From Toxorhynchites rutilus septentrionalis (Eukaryota; Arthropoda; Insecta; Diptera; Culicidae): a DNA stretch of 64,000 nt. Below are positions 1-9,767 of this stretch, one piece after another (within the stretch, counting starts at the first letter, position 1; each line of letters opens with the position of its first letter). The notes beneath the pieces are model-generated. The model was not told where the DNA came from and ran no database searches. It worked only from the letters and a program-made list of their open reading frames with translations. A program made the translations under genes and the position numbers. The stretch covers positions 30,982,981-31,046,980 of the forward strand of contig NC_073744.1 in assembly GCF_029784135.1 (NCBI RefSeq). Direction: 5' to 3'.

Positions 1-56
1 AGATAAGGCTGGAAGAGCGTTCCTCACCTCTATATAAAAAAAAAAAAAAAAAAAAA
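1..56 (+). mobile_element. 3' end and poly(A) of the retroelement shared by all units (unit A)
   Basis: The last bases of the element end in a 22-base A run (36-57), followed by the target duplication ACCCTCTACTCTCTA shared with the other units. The full element is described at 3337-4338. Confidence 0.8.
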
Positions 57-1093
57 ACCCTCTACTCTCTACTCTCTACTCTTCCTACCCTCCCTACTTT
101 CTACTCTCTCTACTCTTTACTATCTCTATTCTCTACTCTGTACTCTCTCTACTCTCTACTCTCTCTACTCTCTACTCTCTACTCTCTCTACTCTCTACTC
201 TCTCAACTCTTTACTCTCTTTACTCTCTTTACTTTCTACTCTCTACTATCTCTACTCTCTACTCTGTGCTCTTTCTACTCTCCCTACTCTCTCATCTCTC
301 TACTCTCTCTACTCTCTCTATTTTCTACTCTCTCTACTATCTATTCTCTCTACTTTCTACTCATTCTACTCTCCTTACTCTCTACACTCTCCACTCTCTC
401 TACTCTCTCTTCACTCCTCATACTCTCTCTACTCTCTTTACTTTCTACTCTCTACTATCTCTACTCTCTACTCTGTGCTCTCTCTACTCTCCCTACTCTC
501 TCATCTCTCTACTCTCTCTACTCTCCCTATTTTCTACTCTCTCTACTCTCTATTCTCTCCACTTTCTACTCATTCTACTCTCCTTACTCTCTACTCTCTC
601 CACTCTCTCTACTCTCTCTTCACTCCTCATACTCTCCCTACTCTCTACTCTCTCTACTCTCTATACTCTCTACTCTCTACTCTCTACTCTCTACTCTCTC
701 TACTCTCTACTCTCTACTCTCTCTACTCTCCACTCTCTCTACTCTCCACTCTCTCTACTCTCTTCACTTTCTACTCTCTACTCTCTACTCTGTGCTCTCT
801 CTACTCTCCCTACTCTCTAATCTCTCTACTCTCTCTACTCTCCCTATTTTCTACTCTCTCTACTCTCCCTATTTTCTACTCTCTCTACTCTCTATTCTCT
901 CTACTTTCTACTCATTCTACTCTCCTTACTCTCTACTCTCTCCACTCTCTCTACTCTCTGCTCTCTGCTCTCTACTCTCTACTCTCCACTCTCTACTCTC
1001 TACTCTCTACTCTCTACTCTCTACTCTCTACTCTCCACTCTCTACTCTCTACTCTCGACTCTCTACTCTCTACTCTCTCCTCCCTACTCTCTC
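57..1093. repeat. Pyrimidine array (CTCTACT-type), unit A
   Basis: About 1 kb of 7- and 9-base words (TACTCTC, TACTCTCTC), almost free of G on this strand. A longer-period pattern is present: a block marked by CTGTGCTCT recurs at about 266, 475 and 792, giving spacings of 209 and 317. Long open frames rich in Leu, Ser, Thr and Tyr run through it in all three frames, as expected of a repeat of such words; I do not regard them as genes. Long mirror-like polypyrimidine tracts can adopt triplex DNA, which is an inference here. Confidence 0.95.
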
Positions 1094-1809
1094 TAGAGAT
1101 GGGCAAACCGTTCACGAACGGTACAAAAGAACTAGTTCGCCGAAAAGAGTGAACGAACGGTCGTTCTTTTTCAAAGAACGGTAGTTCTATCCACGAACTG
1201 ATTCCGAAAGAACGGTTTGCGAGTGAACTGTTTGTGAACGAACTGGTTAAGAACGAACTGTTTGCGAGTGAACTGTTTGAGAGCGAACTGATTGAGAGTG
1301 AACTGTTTGTGAACGAACTGATTAAGAGTGAACTGTCTGGGAACGAACTGTTTGAGAGCGAACTGATTAAGAGTGAACTGTTTGGGAACGAACTGTTTGA
1401 GTACGTAGTGTTTGTTGCGGGCGAACTGTTTGCGAACGGACGAGTGCAGCTGAACTGATTTGTGCTGGACGGAATAGATTAATGTAACGAGAACGCTTGT
1501 AAGAAAAATAAAACAATATTGTCATTTATGAGCAAAATGCATGTAACGCAAGGTTTATTTTGTTAATGGTTTAATGGCAATTTTGGGTTAGAAATTAAAT
1601 TAGATTTTCGTAGTTTTAAAGGCAAAGCTATATATTTTCAATTTCATGTATTCTTTCAAATCCGCGTAATATTAATATACTTCCTGATTATCAGAAAAAA
1701 ATCCGGGAAAGCTGGGGCGATTCATGAATTAGGTAACATAAAATCTCATAGTGAGGGCAAGTTAAGTGACTGAACCGTTCATCAAAGTGAACTGTTTTTC
1801 CCATCTCTA
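1094..1809. mobile_element. hAT-type MITE (716 bp), unit A
   Basis: Terminal inverted repeats begin TAGAGATGGGCAAA at the left and, read inward, TAGAGATGGGAAAA at the right. Each end is flanked by ACTCTCTC (1086-1093 and 1810-1817), the 8-bp duplication expected for hAT elements. The duplication is made of array sequence, so the element inserted into the pyrimidine array. Inside, about 200 bp (roughly 1205-1405) is a degenerate 12-base repeat around GAACGAACTGTT, and palindromes such as ACCGTTCACGAACGGT lie near the left end. No transposase is present. Confidence 0.85.
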
Positions 1810-1897
1810 ACTCTCTCTACTCTCTACTGTCTCTACTCTCTCCTCTCTCCTTTCTATAATCTCCTTTCCACTCTCTCTACTCTCTACTCGCTGCTCT

Positions 1898-2230
1898 AAA
1901 AAAACGCACACACAAACACATACACGCACATGCACGCACAAATGAACACATGTACACACGCAGACGCGTACAGTCTCACACACAAAAAAACGCATCGCAG
2001 CTGCTGACTGCTCACTCTCTCACACTGTTTTTGATTACATCAACCAATCAACTAACCAAAACACACACTCCCGCAAACGCACACGCACACGTACATGCAA
2101 ATACACGCACACACGCACACACAAACACATACACGCAAATGTACACGCAAACGAACACACGCAGACGCACACACTCTCTCACACAAAAAACGCATCGCAG
2201 CTGCTCACTGCTCACTCTCTCACTATGTTT
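1898..2230. repeat. CA-rich segment with an internal duplication, unit A
   Basis: Irregular ACACGCAC-type sequence in two related copies about 200 bp apart, each ending in an A run followed by CGCATCGCAGCTGCT and CTCACTCTCTCAC. It follows a short residue of the pyrimidine array (1810-1897). Confidence 0.8.
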
Positions 2231-2515
2231 GTGTTTACGTCAAGAATACGAACATTTACGACCGTTTACGACTGTTCACGACGACCGCGCTTTATTTTTT
2301 AGCGATTTTATTTATAGTAAGCTAGCGGCCCAATTCTATGTTTTAATAAGTTTACCGCAAAGTCATTGGAATAGCTTTGCTGTTGCACTCAAACAGACTC
2401 TCGCAACTTATTTTCTTTTCTTTTATTCAATGTTTCTTTTTAGTCCAAATATCTCTATGTCTCGAACATCTACTCTTTCTCTGCGATCAATTGTTGCTCT
2501 TCCAATTTTGACTTT

Positions 2516-3336
2516 GAATTTCAACTCTCTACTCTTCATTTCCTACTATCTACTCTATACTTTGTTCTCTCTTCTCTCTACTCTCTGCTCTTTATTTTAA
2601 ACTTTCCACTTTCTCTCCACTCTCACTACTCTCTACTCTCTACTCTTTCTACTCTCTACTTTCTCTTATCTCTTTACTCTCTACTCTCTCTATTATCTAC
2701 TCTCTACTCTCTACTCTCTCTACTCTCTCTACTCTATCTACTCTATCTACTCTATCTACTGTCTACTCTATCTACTTTCTACTCTCTCTACTCTCTCTAT
2801 TCTCCTTACTCTCTACTCTCTCTACTCTCTCTACTCTCCCTACTCTCTACTATCTCTACTCTCTACTCTGTACCGTCTCTACTCTCTACTCTCTCTACTC
2901 TTCACTCTCTCTACTCTCTACTCTCTCCACTCTCTACTTTCTACTATCTCTACTCTCTACTCTCTCTACTCTCTACTCTCTACTCTCTCTATTCTCTACT
3001 ATCTCTACTATCCCTACTCTCTACTCTGTACTCTCTCTACTCTCTACTTTCTACTCTCTCTACTCTCTACTCTCTACACTCTCTACTCTCTACTCTCTAC
3101 TATCTCTACTCTCTACTCTGTACTCTCTCTACTCTCTCTACTCTTTACTTTCTACTCTCTCTACTCTCTACTCTTCCTACTCTCTACTCTCTACTCTCTC
3201 TATTCTCTACTATCTCTACTCTCTACTCAGTACTCTCTCTACTCTCTCTCTACTCTCTACTCTCTACTCTCTACTCTCTACTCTCTACTCCCTACTCTCT
3301 ACTCTACTCTCTACTCTTCCTACCCTCTACTCTCTA
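2516..3336. repeat. Pyrimidine array part 1, unit B
   Basis: Words of the CTCTACT type with scattered variants (CTGTACT, CTATCTACT). It is contiguous in character with the part after the retroelement, and its last 15 bases (3322-3336) are repeated at 4339-4353, showing that the retroelement split one original array. Confidence 0.92.
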
Positions 3337-4338
3337 ATAATCATACACATCATGTCCGAGCTACAGCGGAAGTGGAGGGCCGACCAGCGTAGTAATAACC
3401 CCTGACCATAGAAGAGGAACTAATGCGAGGGCTGTTGCAAAGTGTAGTACCCCACGAGAGTCGTTGTGACGGAGTGCGCGTTATGTTGGAGGGCACTGCC
3501 TAATCGGCGCTCCGTTGGGAAGAGAAATCCTGCGAGGGTGGCTGTGACGGGGCGCGCGTCAAGTTGGAGGGCGCTTCCTAATCGGTTCACGTCTCGACAG
3601 GTGAGAAACCCCGCGAGGGTGACTGTGACGGGTTGCGCGTCAAGCTGGAGGGCAATTCCTAATCGGTACACGTCTCGACGGGTAAGCGGTATCTGGAGAG
3701 CAGGGTCAAGAAAATGCTGGCAATGCCTGTTGGTGGATTGAGAGAGGAACATTGCGAGGGTCGTTTCGGCGGAGCGAGAGCCTAGGAGAGCATCATCAAA
3801 TCGGTGGGTACCCCCACGAGAGTTGCTGTGACGGAGTGCGCGTTATGTTGGAGGGCACTGCCTAATCGGCGCTCCGTTGGGAAGAGAAATCCTGCGAGGG
3901 TGGCTGTGACGGGGCGCACGTCAAGATGGAGGGCGCTTCCTAATCGGTTCACGTCTCGACAGGTGAGAAACCCCGCGAGGGTGACTGTGACGGGTTGCGC
4001 GTCATGTTGGAGGGCAATTCCTAATCGGTACACGTCTCGACGGGTAAAAGGAAGCCTGTGCTGCGGATGTGCGTGGCGGAGTACAACGGAAACGTAAATG
4101 AGATGTATAGAGAAAAAGGGATGGATCAACGCTAGTTAGCGTTGAAAACTCGTGAAGTGCATGAGCACAGCCGCCCCCTGAAGTAGTCGCCTAGATGTGG
4201 TCCCGGGGGGAATGAGGCTACGAGTAGAGGGCTTGGTTTTTGTGGGTGCGATCCCCACTCGACGTCTGGGTTATCCCTTCCCAGATAAGGCTGGAAGAGC
4301 GTTCCTCACCTCTATATAAAAAAAAAAAAAAAAAAAAA
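3337..4338 (+). mobile_element. Poly(A) retroelement with GC-rich minisatellite, inserted in the pyrimidine array (unit B)
   Basis: About 1.0 kb of GC-rich DNA inside the pyrimidine array, ending CCTCTATAT plus a 22-base A run and flanked by the direct repeat ACCCTCTACTCTCTA (3322-3336 and 4339-4353; one base can belong to the A run). These are the marks of target-primed retrotransposition. The last ~160 bp (GGTCCCGGGG... GGGTTATCCCTTCCC) resemble the 3' ends of mosquito non-LTR retrotransposons as I recall them, but I cannot name the family. No reverse transcriptase is present, so it is either 5'-truncated or a SINE-like passenger. Confidence 0.72.
3457..4049. repeat. GC-rich ~76-bp minisatellite inside the retroelement (unit B)
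   Basis: Two blocks of three related monomers each, with block starts about 359 bp apart (near 3463 and 3825). Monomers share GCGAGGGTGNCTGTGACGGG, TGGAGGGC and CCTAATCGG. Both strands are open for about 90-115 codons here, which reflects the repeated GC-rich monomers and not a gene. Confidence 0.85.
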
Positions 4339-5375
4339 ACCCTCTACTCTCTACTCTCTACTCTTCCTACCCTCCCTACTTTCTACTCTCTCTACTCTTT
4401 ACTATCTCTATTCTCTACTCTGTACTCTCTCTACTCTCTACTCTCTCTACTCTCTACTCTCTACTCTCTCTACTCTCTACTCTCTCAACTCTTTACTCTC
4501 TTTACTCTCTTTACTTTCTACTCTCTACTATCTCTACTCTCTACTCTGTGCTCTTTCTACTCTCCCTACTCTCTCATCTCTCTACTCTCTCTACTCTCTC
4601 TATTTTCTACTCTCTCTACTATCTATTCTCTCTACTTTCTACTCATTCTACTCTCCTTACTCTCTACACTCTCCACTCTCTCTACTCTCTCTTCACTCCT
4701 CATACTCTCTCTACTCTCTTTACTTTCTACTCTCTACTATCTCTACTCTCTACTCTGTGCTCTCTCTACTCTCCCTACTCTCTCATCTCTCTACTCTCTC
4801 TACTCTCCCTATTTTCTACTCTCTCTACTCTCTATTCTCTCCACTTTCTACTCATTCTACTCTCCTTACTCTCTACTCTCTCCACTCTCTCTACTCTCTC
4901 TTCACTCCTCATACTCTCCCTACTCTCTACTCTCTCTACTCTCTATACTCTCTACTCTCTACTCTCTACTCTCTACTCTCTCTACTCTCTACTCTCTACT
5001 CTCTCTACTCTCCACTCTCTCTACTCTCCACTCTCTCTACTCTCTTCACTTTCTACTCTCTACTCTCTACTCTGTGCTCTCTCTACTCTCCCTACTCTCT
5101 AATCTCTCTACTCTCTCTACTCTCCCTATTTTCTACTCTCTCTACTCTCCCTATTTTCTACTCTCTCTACTCTCTATTCTCTCTACTTTCTACTCATTCT
5201 ACTCTCCTTACTCTCTACTCTCTCCACTCTCTCTACTCTCTGCTCTCTGCTCTCTACTCTCTACTCTCCACTCTCTACTCTCTACTCTCTACTCTCTACT
5301 CTCTACTCTCTACTCTCCACTCTCTACTCTCTACTCTCGACTCTCTACTCTCTACTCTCTCCTCCCTACTCTCTC
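4339..5375. repeat. Pyrimidine array part 2, unit B
   Basis: Same content as 57-1093, at offset 4282. Confidence 0.93.
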
Positions 5376-6091
5376 TAGAGATGGGCAAACCGTTCACGAA
5401 CGGTACAAAAGAACTAGTTCGCCGAAAAGAGTGAACGAACGGTCGTTCTTTTTCAAAGAACGGTAGTTCTATCCACGAACTGATTCCGAAAGAACGGTTT
5501 GCGAGTGAACTGTTTGTGAACGAACTGGTTAAGAACGAACTGTTTGCGAGTGAACTGTTTGAGAGCGAACTGATTGAGAGTGAACTGTTTGTGAACGAAC
5601 TGATTAAGAGTGAACTGTCTGGGAACGAACTGTTTGAGAGCGAACTGATTAAGAGTGAACTGTTTGGGAACGAACTGTTTGAGTACGTAGTGTTTGTTGC
5701 GGGCGAACTGTTTGCGAACGGACGAGTGCAGCTGAACTGATTTGTGCTGGACGGAATAGATTAATGTAACGAGAACGCTTGTAAGAAAAATAAAACAATA
5801 TTGTCATTTATGAGCAAAATGCATGTAACGCAAGGTTTATTTTGTTAATGGTTTAATGGCAATTTTGGGTTAGAAATTAAATTAGATTTTCGTAGTTTTA
5901 AAGGCAAAGCTATATATTTTCAATTTCATGTATTCTTTCAAATCCGCGTAATATTAATATACTTCCTGATTATCAGAAAAAAATCCGGGAAAGCTGGGGC
6001 GATTCATGAATTAGGTAACATAAAATCTCATAGTGAGGGCAAGTTAAGTGACTGAACCGTTCATCAAAGTGAACTGTTTTTCCCATCTCTA
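5376..6091. mobile_element. hAT-type MITE, unit B
   Basis: Same element as at 1094-1809, with the same ACTCTCTC duplication on both sides. Its presence at the same place in every unit dates its insertion before the amplification of the unit. Confidence 0.85.
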
Positions 6092-6179
6092 ACTCTCTCT
6101 ACTCTCTACTGTCTCTACTCTCTCCTCTCTCCTTTCTATAATCTCCTTTCCACTCTCTCTACTCTCTACTCGCTGCTCT

Positions 6180-6512
6180 AAAAAAACGCACACACAAACA
6201 CATACACGCACATGCACGCACAAATGAACACATGTACACACGCAGACGCGTACAGTCTCACACACAAAAAAACGCATCGCAGCTGCTGACTGCTCACTCT
6301 CTCACACTGTTTTTGATTACATCAACCAATCAACTAACCAAAACACACACTCCCGCAAACGCACACGCACACGTACATGCAAATACACGCACACACGCAC
6401 ACACAAACACATACACGCAAATGTACACGCAAACGAACACACGCAGACGCACACACTCTCTCACACAAAAAACGCATCGCAGCTGCTCACTGCTCACTCT
6501 CTCACTATGTTT
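6180..6512. repeat. CA-rich segment, unit B
   Basis: Same as 1898-2230, at offset 4282. Confidence 0.8.
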
Positions 6513-6884
6513 GTGTTTACGTCAAGAATACGAACATTTACGACCGTTTACGACTGTTCACGACGACCGCGCTTTATTTTTTAGCGATTTTATTTATAGT
6601 AAGATTTTTCAAAACAATACTCACAACTTGACAGCTTAGTATAGTTGCATTGGTGAACCCGAGTGCGAACCCAACAGATTTCGAGTTGAACCTAGTGCGA
6701 ATCTTGGTCGAAACTGAGTGAATAAAAACACGTTTTGACAGCAGTTAGATTGGAACTGATGCGAACCTAGGTTGAATTTGAACAAAAACGAATTCGCTAT
6801 GACTATCGAACGGTTCCCGGAATAAAACGCGGCAGAAAACGAGTGCAACAGAAACGACCTCTCAGAAAAATTAACGGACTTTGG

Positions 6885-7050
6885 CGATTTACATACCAAA
6901 CGAATCGGAAATTCACTAAGATTTGTTTGACATGCTATACATTACAATCCCCTGGTGTGCAAATGGTTAAAATTCATGAAAACTATAAGCGTTTCCATTT
7001 CCCCATACATTTGATCTGCTGATTTGTGAGCTTTTCTACCCGTGCCGTCA
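6885..7050. repeat. Dispersed repeat, shared with 23740-23890
   Basis: Both stretches read CATACCAA.CGAATCGGAAATTC, then ATGCTATACATTACA, then ATTCATGAAAACT, in the same orientation, with roughly four fifths of bases equal by eye. No coding content. Confidence 0.7.
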
Positions 7051-7186
7051 ATAACGAGCAACATATCGACGAGCAGTGAAGGGGAAATCGTAAGATTTAA
7101 AGTCTCCGTGAACAAAGGAAAAGAAGAAGAATAAAGGGGAACATTTGCCTAGATTATAAACAGAGGATCTCGCTGAGGCAAACTTA

Positions 7187-7480
7187 GAGGCGAATGAACT
7201 CTATGAGTTTAAAGCCTCTATAATTCAATAACGAACGAGGCAAACTTTCAGTATCGTTCTAGATACAAAGCAATGAATATCGCTTGTTTTTCCTTGTTTT
7301 GCGTCATCCCATGCCTTCGTTGTGGATTTAGCTGTGGACTCGACCAAATTACTTACTCGCTGATGTCTCTGGCATTACAATCATTGCATCAAACTGACGC
7401 CATTGCTTTAAGGTTCTGAGCTACACAATTGTGTGGGGAATCATCAAACTAGGCTATCATCGGCTCACCAGGAATTTTGT
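7187..7480. repeat. Dispersed repeat, inverted copy at 55995-56300
   Basis: Landmarks shared in reverse complement are GCGAATGAACT, GAGGCAAACTTTCAG, TGTCTCTGGCATT, and ACACAATTGTGTGGGGAATC. The family also matches parts of 34795-34935. Just right of it, around 7610-7670, lies a relative of the 55515-55690 family (ACTACGTC, GGTTGTG). Confidence 0.7.
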
Positions 7481-8632
7481 GTGTGGCGACAGCTAAGCTA
7501 ATCGAGACCGGAAATATGAATAGAAACGGCTTCTGTTGAGAAGAACGCAAAGCGGAGATGAGTGTGCGTGTAAAATATCCGAAGTTGTTAACGAGCGACT
7601 CGAACAAAATACTACGTCATTCTACGTCAACAAAGTGGTTGTGTTTTGGACAAAACCTCGTATAATTTTTTCGTTGACATAAATGTATTATCTCAAGTGG
7701 GGTCTACTGATCGAATCTCTGTGTTTCCTTGATAAAATGTGTGCAGCCAATAACATGAAAATTTGAAATCCACTTCCAGACCTAGAACTTCCAACCTTTT
7801 AGTCTTGTCCTCGTTAACATATTCGATTGAACAAAATATGTTTACCTACATCCAGGGTTGCCAACTTTAATTTAAAAAAATCAGGAAGAATGAAAATAAA
7901 AATCAGGATAAATCAGGATAGCTCATATTGGGTTGTCCGAAAATTTAATGTCGATTTTTCGGAAAACAAAAACATCATTTTCAATCAAAGCATTATAATT
8001 TAATTTTATATCCATAGTTCTATGTCTTCTTTCCTTCGGGCGAAGACCAGATATGTAAAATAATTAATAAACATGGTATAAATCCTCGCGGAAATGCTAG
8101 TGTTTCGCCTGACTTTTTTTTTTATCCAAAATATATATTTTTATTAAGGCTCATATGGCGTCAACCTGACGGGGCCGGGAGTTCAATATTTCGACAATGT
8201 TTGCCTTATAACTATGTTAGTAATATGTAACCGATTACTCGCGGTTGGCTCGAGGTTAGTATTACAAGTATTTTGGTAATTGTGATGTTGCTGTCTTCAA
8301 TGATCTGTACCTGTGCCCGACACGGGATACTTCCTATTGGGATGCAGCTGACCATTAATCAGCAACGCCCCCCTAGTCTGTACCCCATATCTAGCGTGGT
8401 GCGTCTTCTCGAGGAATTCAGGATAGAATGGTCACTAGCCGGCGCAATCATCAGCTCGTGTAGAGTTGTCATGAGCGGTACAACCTTTGGCTCTTGTTGA
8501 ATCATCAGTGGACTGCACAACCTTTGGCCCGTGTATCTGTAAAGAGTGTGTGTATGTATTGCCGCGACTAAGTAAAAGTTTATAGATCGGATAGGAGGGA
8601 TACGAAACAGGGACACAACGAAGGAAAAATCA

Positions 8633-8917
8633 TTAAACGTTGACATCGGGGTTTCTGAGGAACAGGTATAGATGAAGCAGAAGATCAGGATCACGGCTAC
8701 CTAAGATATCCCGGACGGGGATATCCGATTGTCTGCCTTTTGCTCTCAGTGCTCTAGAGAGCTGAGAGCGAGCAGCATGGAACCGGATACACGACCAGAC
8801 AACATGCTCGATGTCGTGGTAGCCATCGCCACAATCACAAAGATTGTTTGCTGCGAGCCCAATGCGATAGAGATGCGCGTTTAGGTTGTAGTGATTGGAC
8901 ATAAGCCGAGATATCAC
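8633..8917 (-). pseudogene. C-terminal region of the same non-LTR polyprotein
   Basis: Encodes ...NAHLYRIGLAANNLC, CDCGDGYHDIEHVVWSC..., the Cys/His-rich tail typical of the end of ORF2 in I-group elements. It ends in a stop before the 3' UTR. RNase H is not apparent between this part and the reverse transcriptase, so an internal deletion or frame changes are likely. Confidence 0.75.
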
Positions 8918-8927
8918 GCGAATGAAA

Positions 8928-9767
8928 TCACGACCGAGGGATTGAACTTAAACCAAGCTTTCGTCGAAACCTTAGGGATAATCGTGTGTAACCAACGACC
9001 GAACTCATCTTCACTCCACATGCGCTGCCAACTAACGAGTGTGTCCTGACGATGAATGTGAAAAAAATCGTTATAAGCAATTTGCCTTTCAGAAAAAACT
9101 TCCTAGAAAAAACGACCATTTCGGTTTTCTCCGTAGAGAATTCGATACCCAGCTTGAGAGCCCACGTGAACAGGTTGTTCAGGGTATCTTGCAAGGATTT
9201 TTGCAGAACGGCGGGATTAGTACCCGTGATGGAAATAACTCCATCGTCTGCAAGTTGTCTCAACGTGCAATCTCTAGTTAGACAATCATCTATATCATTG
9301 ACGTAAAAACTGTACAAGAGGGGGCTTAGGCAGGAGCCTTGTGGCAGGCCCATAAAACTGTATCGAGAAGATTTCAAGCTGCCATGATTGAAAAACATGT
9401 GCTTTTCTGAGAGTAAATTGTACAGGAAATTATTCAGAATTGGCGAAAGTCCACGATTATGAAGTTTCTCTGAGAGAATTTCCATGGAAACTGAATCAAA
9501 TGCCCCTTTGATATCGAGAAAAACGGAAGCCATTTGTTCTTTGCGAGCAAATGCGATTTGGATTTCAGAAGATAGCAGCGCGAGACAATCGTTCGTCCCT
9601 TTACCTCGGCGGAAGCCAAACTGCGTATTTGACAGCAAATTGTTCGTTTCAACCCACTTGTCCAAACGAAGTAGAATCATTTTCTCTAACAATTTACGAA
9701 TACAGGATAACATTGCAGTCGGCCTATACGAATTGTAATCGCAAGCCGGCTTGTTGGGTTTTCGCAA
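8928..9767 (-). pseudogene. Reverse transcriptase domain, non-LTR (I-group-like)
   Basis: The translated minus strand shows consecutive reverse transcriptase motifs: YRPTAMLSCIRKLLEK, GFRRGKGTNDCLALL, FLDIKGAFDSV, GLPQGSCLSPLLYSFYVNDI and the catalytic box as LADD (CTLRQLADDGVIS). LADD in place of YADD is seen in some I-group mosquito elements by my recollection. The frame has no proper ATG at the left, consistent with 5' truncation, and its last ~45 codons run out of the family frame. It lies upstream of 8633-8917 of the same element. Confidence 0.85.

Larger units (their letters stand above)
1..2321. repeat. Macrosatellite unit A (partial, 3' part of a 4282-bp unit)
   Basis: This stretch matches 4283-6603 at a constant offset of 4282 bases. 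It starts inside the unit, in the last bases of a retroelement before its poly(A), so the array probably continues to the left of the window. It runs into unit B at a junction reading TAGTAAG then CTAGCGG. No host gene is seen in it. Confidence 0.93.
2322..6603. repeat. Macrosatellite unit B (complete, 4282 bp)
   Basis: The order inside the unit is: a ~190-bp AT-rich leader starting CTAGCGGCCC, pyrimidine array part 1, a 1.0-kb retroelement, pyrimidine array part 2, a hAT MITE, a short pyrimidine residue, a CA-rich segment, and an AT-rich end ...TTATTTATAGTAAG. All landmarks in units A, C and D lie at fixed offsets, and translated segments are identical between units. After TAAG the sequence leaves the repeat at 6604. 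No conventional terminal inverted or direct repeats are visible at the unit ends; a weak hairpin (CGCT...AGCG) lies about 18 bases before the right end. Confidence 0.93.

Noticed and set aside
1205..1405. Regularly spaced repeats resembling a CRISPR array
   Set aside because: The repeat is 12 bases, degenerate and contiguous, without unique spacers, and the DNA is eukaryotic.
1234..1458. 74-codon frame with NELF/SELF repeats
   Set aside because: It is the translation of the 12-base repeats of the hAT MITE and has no independent sign of coding.
1950..2600. His/Thr-rich 216-codon frame
   Set aside because: It covers the CA-rich segment and crosses the junction between two units; in other units it ends differently.
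57..3336. Telomeric repeat
   Set aside because: The words are CTCTACT-type, not the insect TTAGG repeat.
3420..4129. Overlapping open frames on both strands (91-115 codons)
   Set aside because: They follow the ~76-bp GC-rich minisatellite on both strands equally and are therefore compositional.
4240..5466. 408-codon open frame rich in Leu, Ser, Thr and Tyr (also 184- and 225-codon frames) in each macrosatellite unit
   Set aside because: The frames are read-through of a pyrimidine array and a poly(A); all three phases are open with the same low-complexity composition, and no start context or domain is visible.
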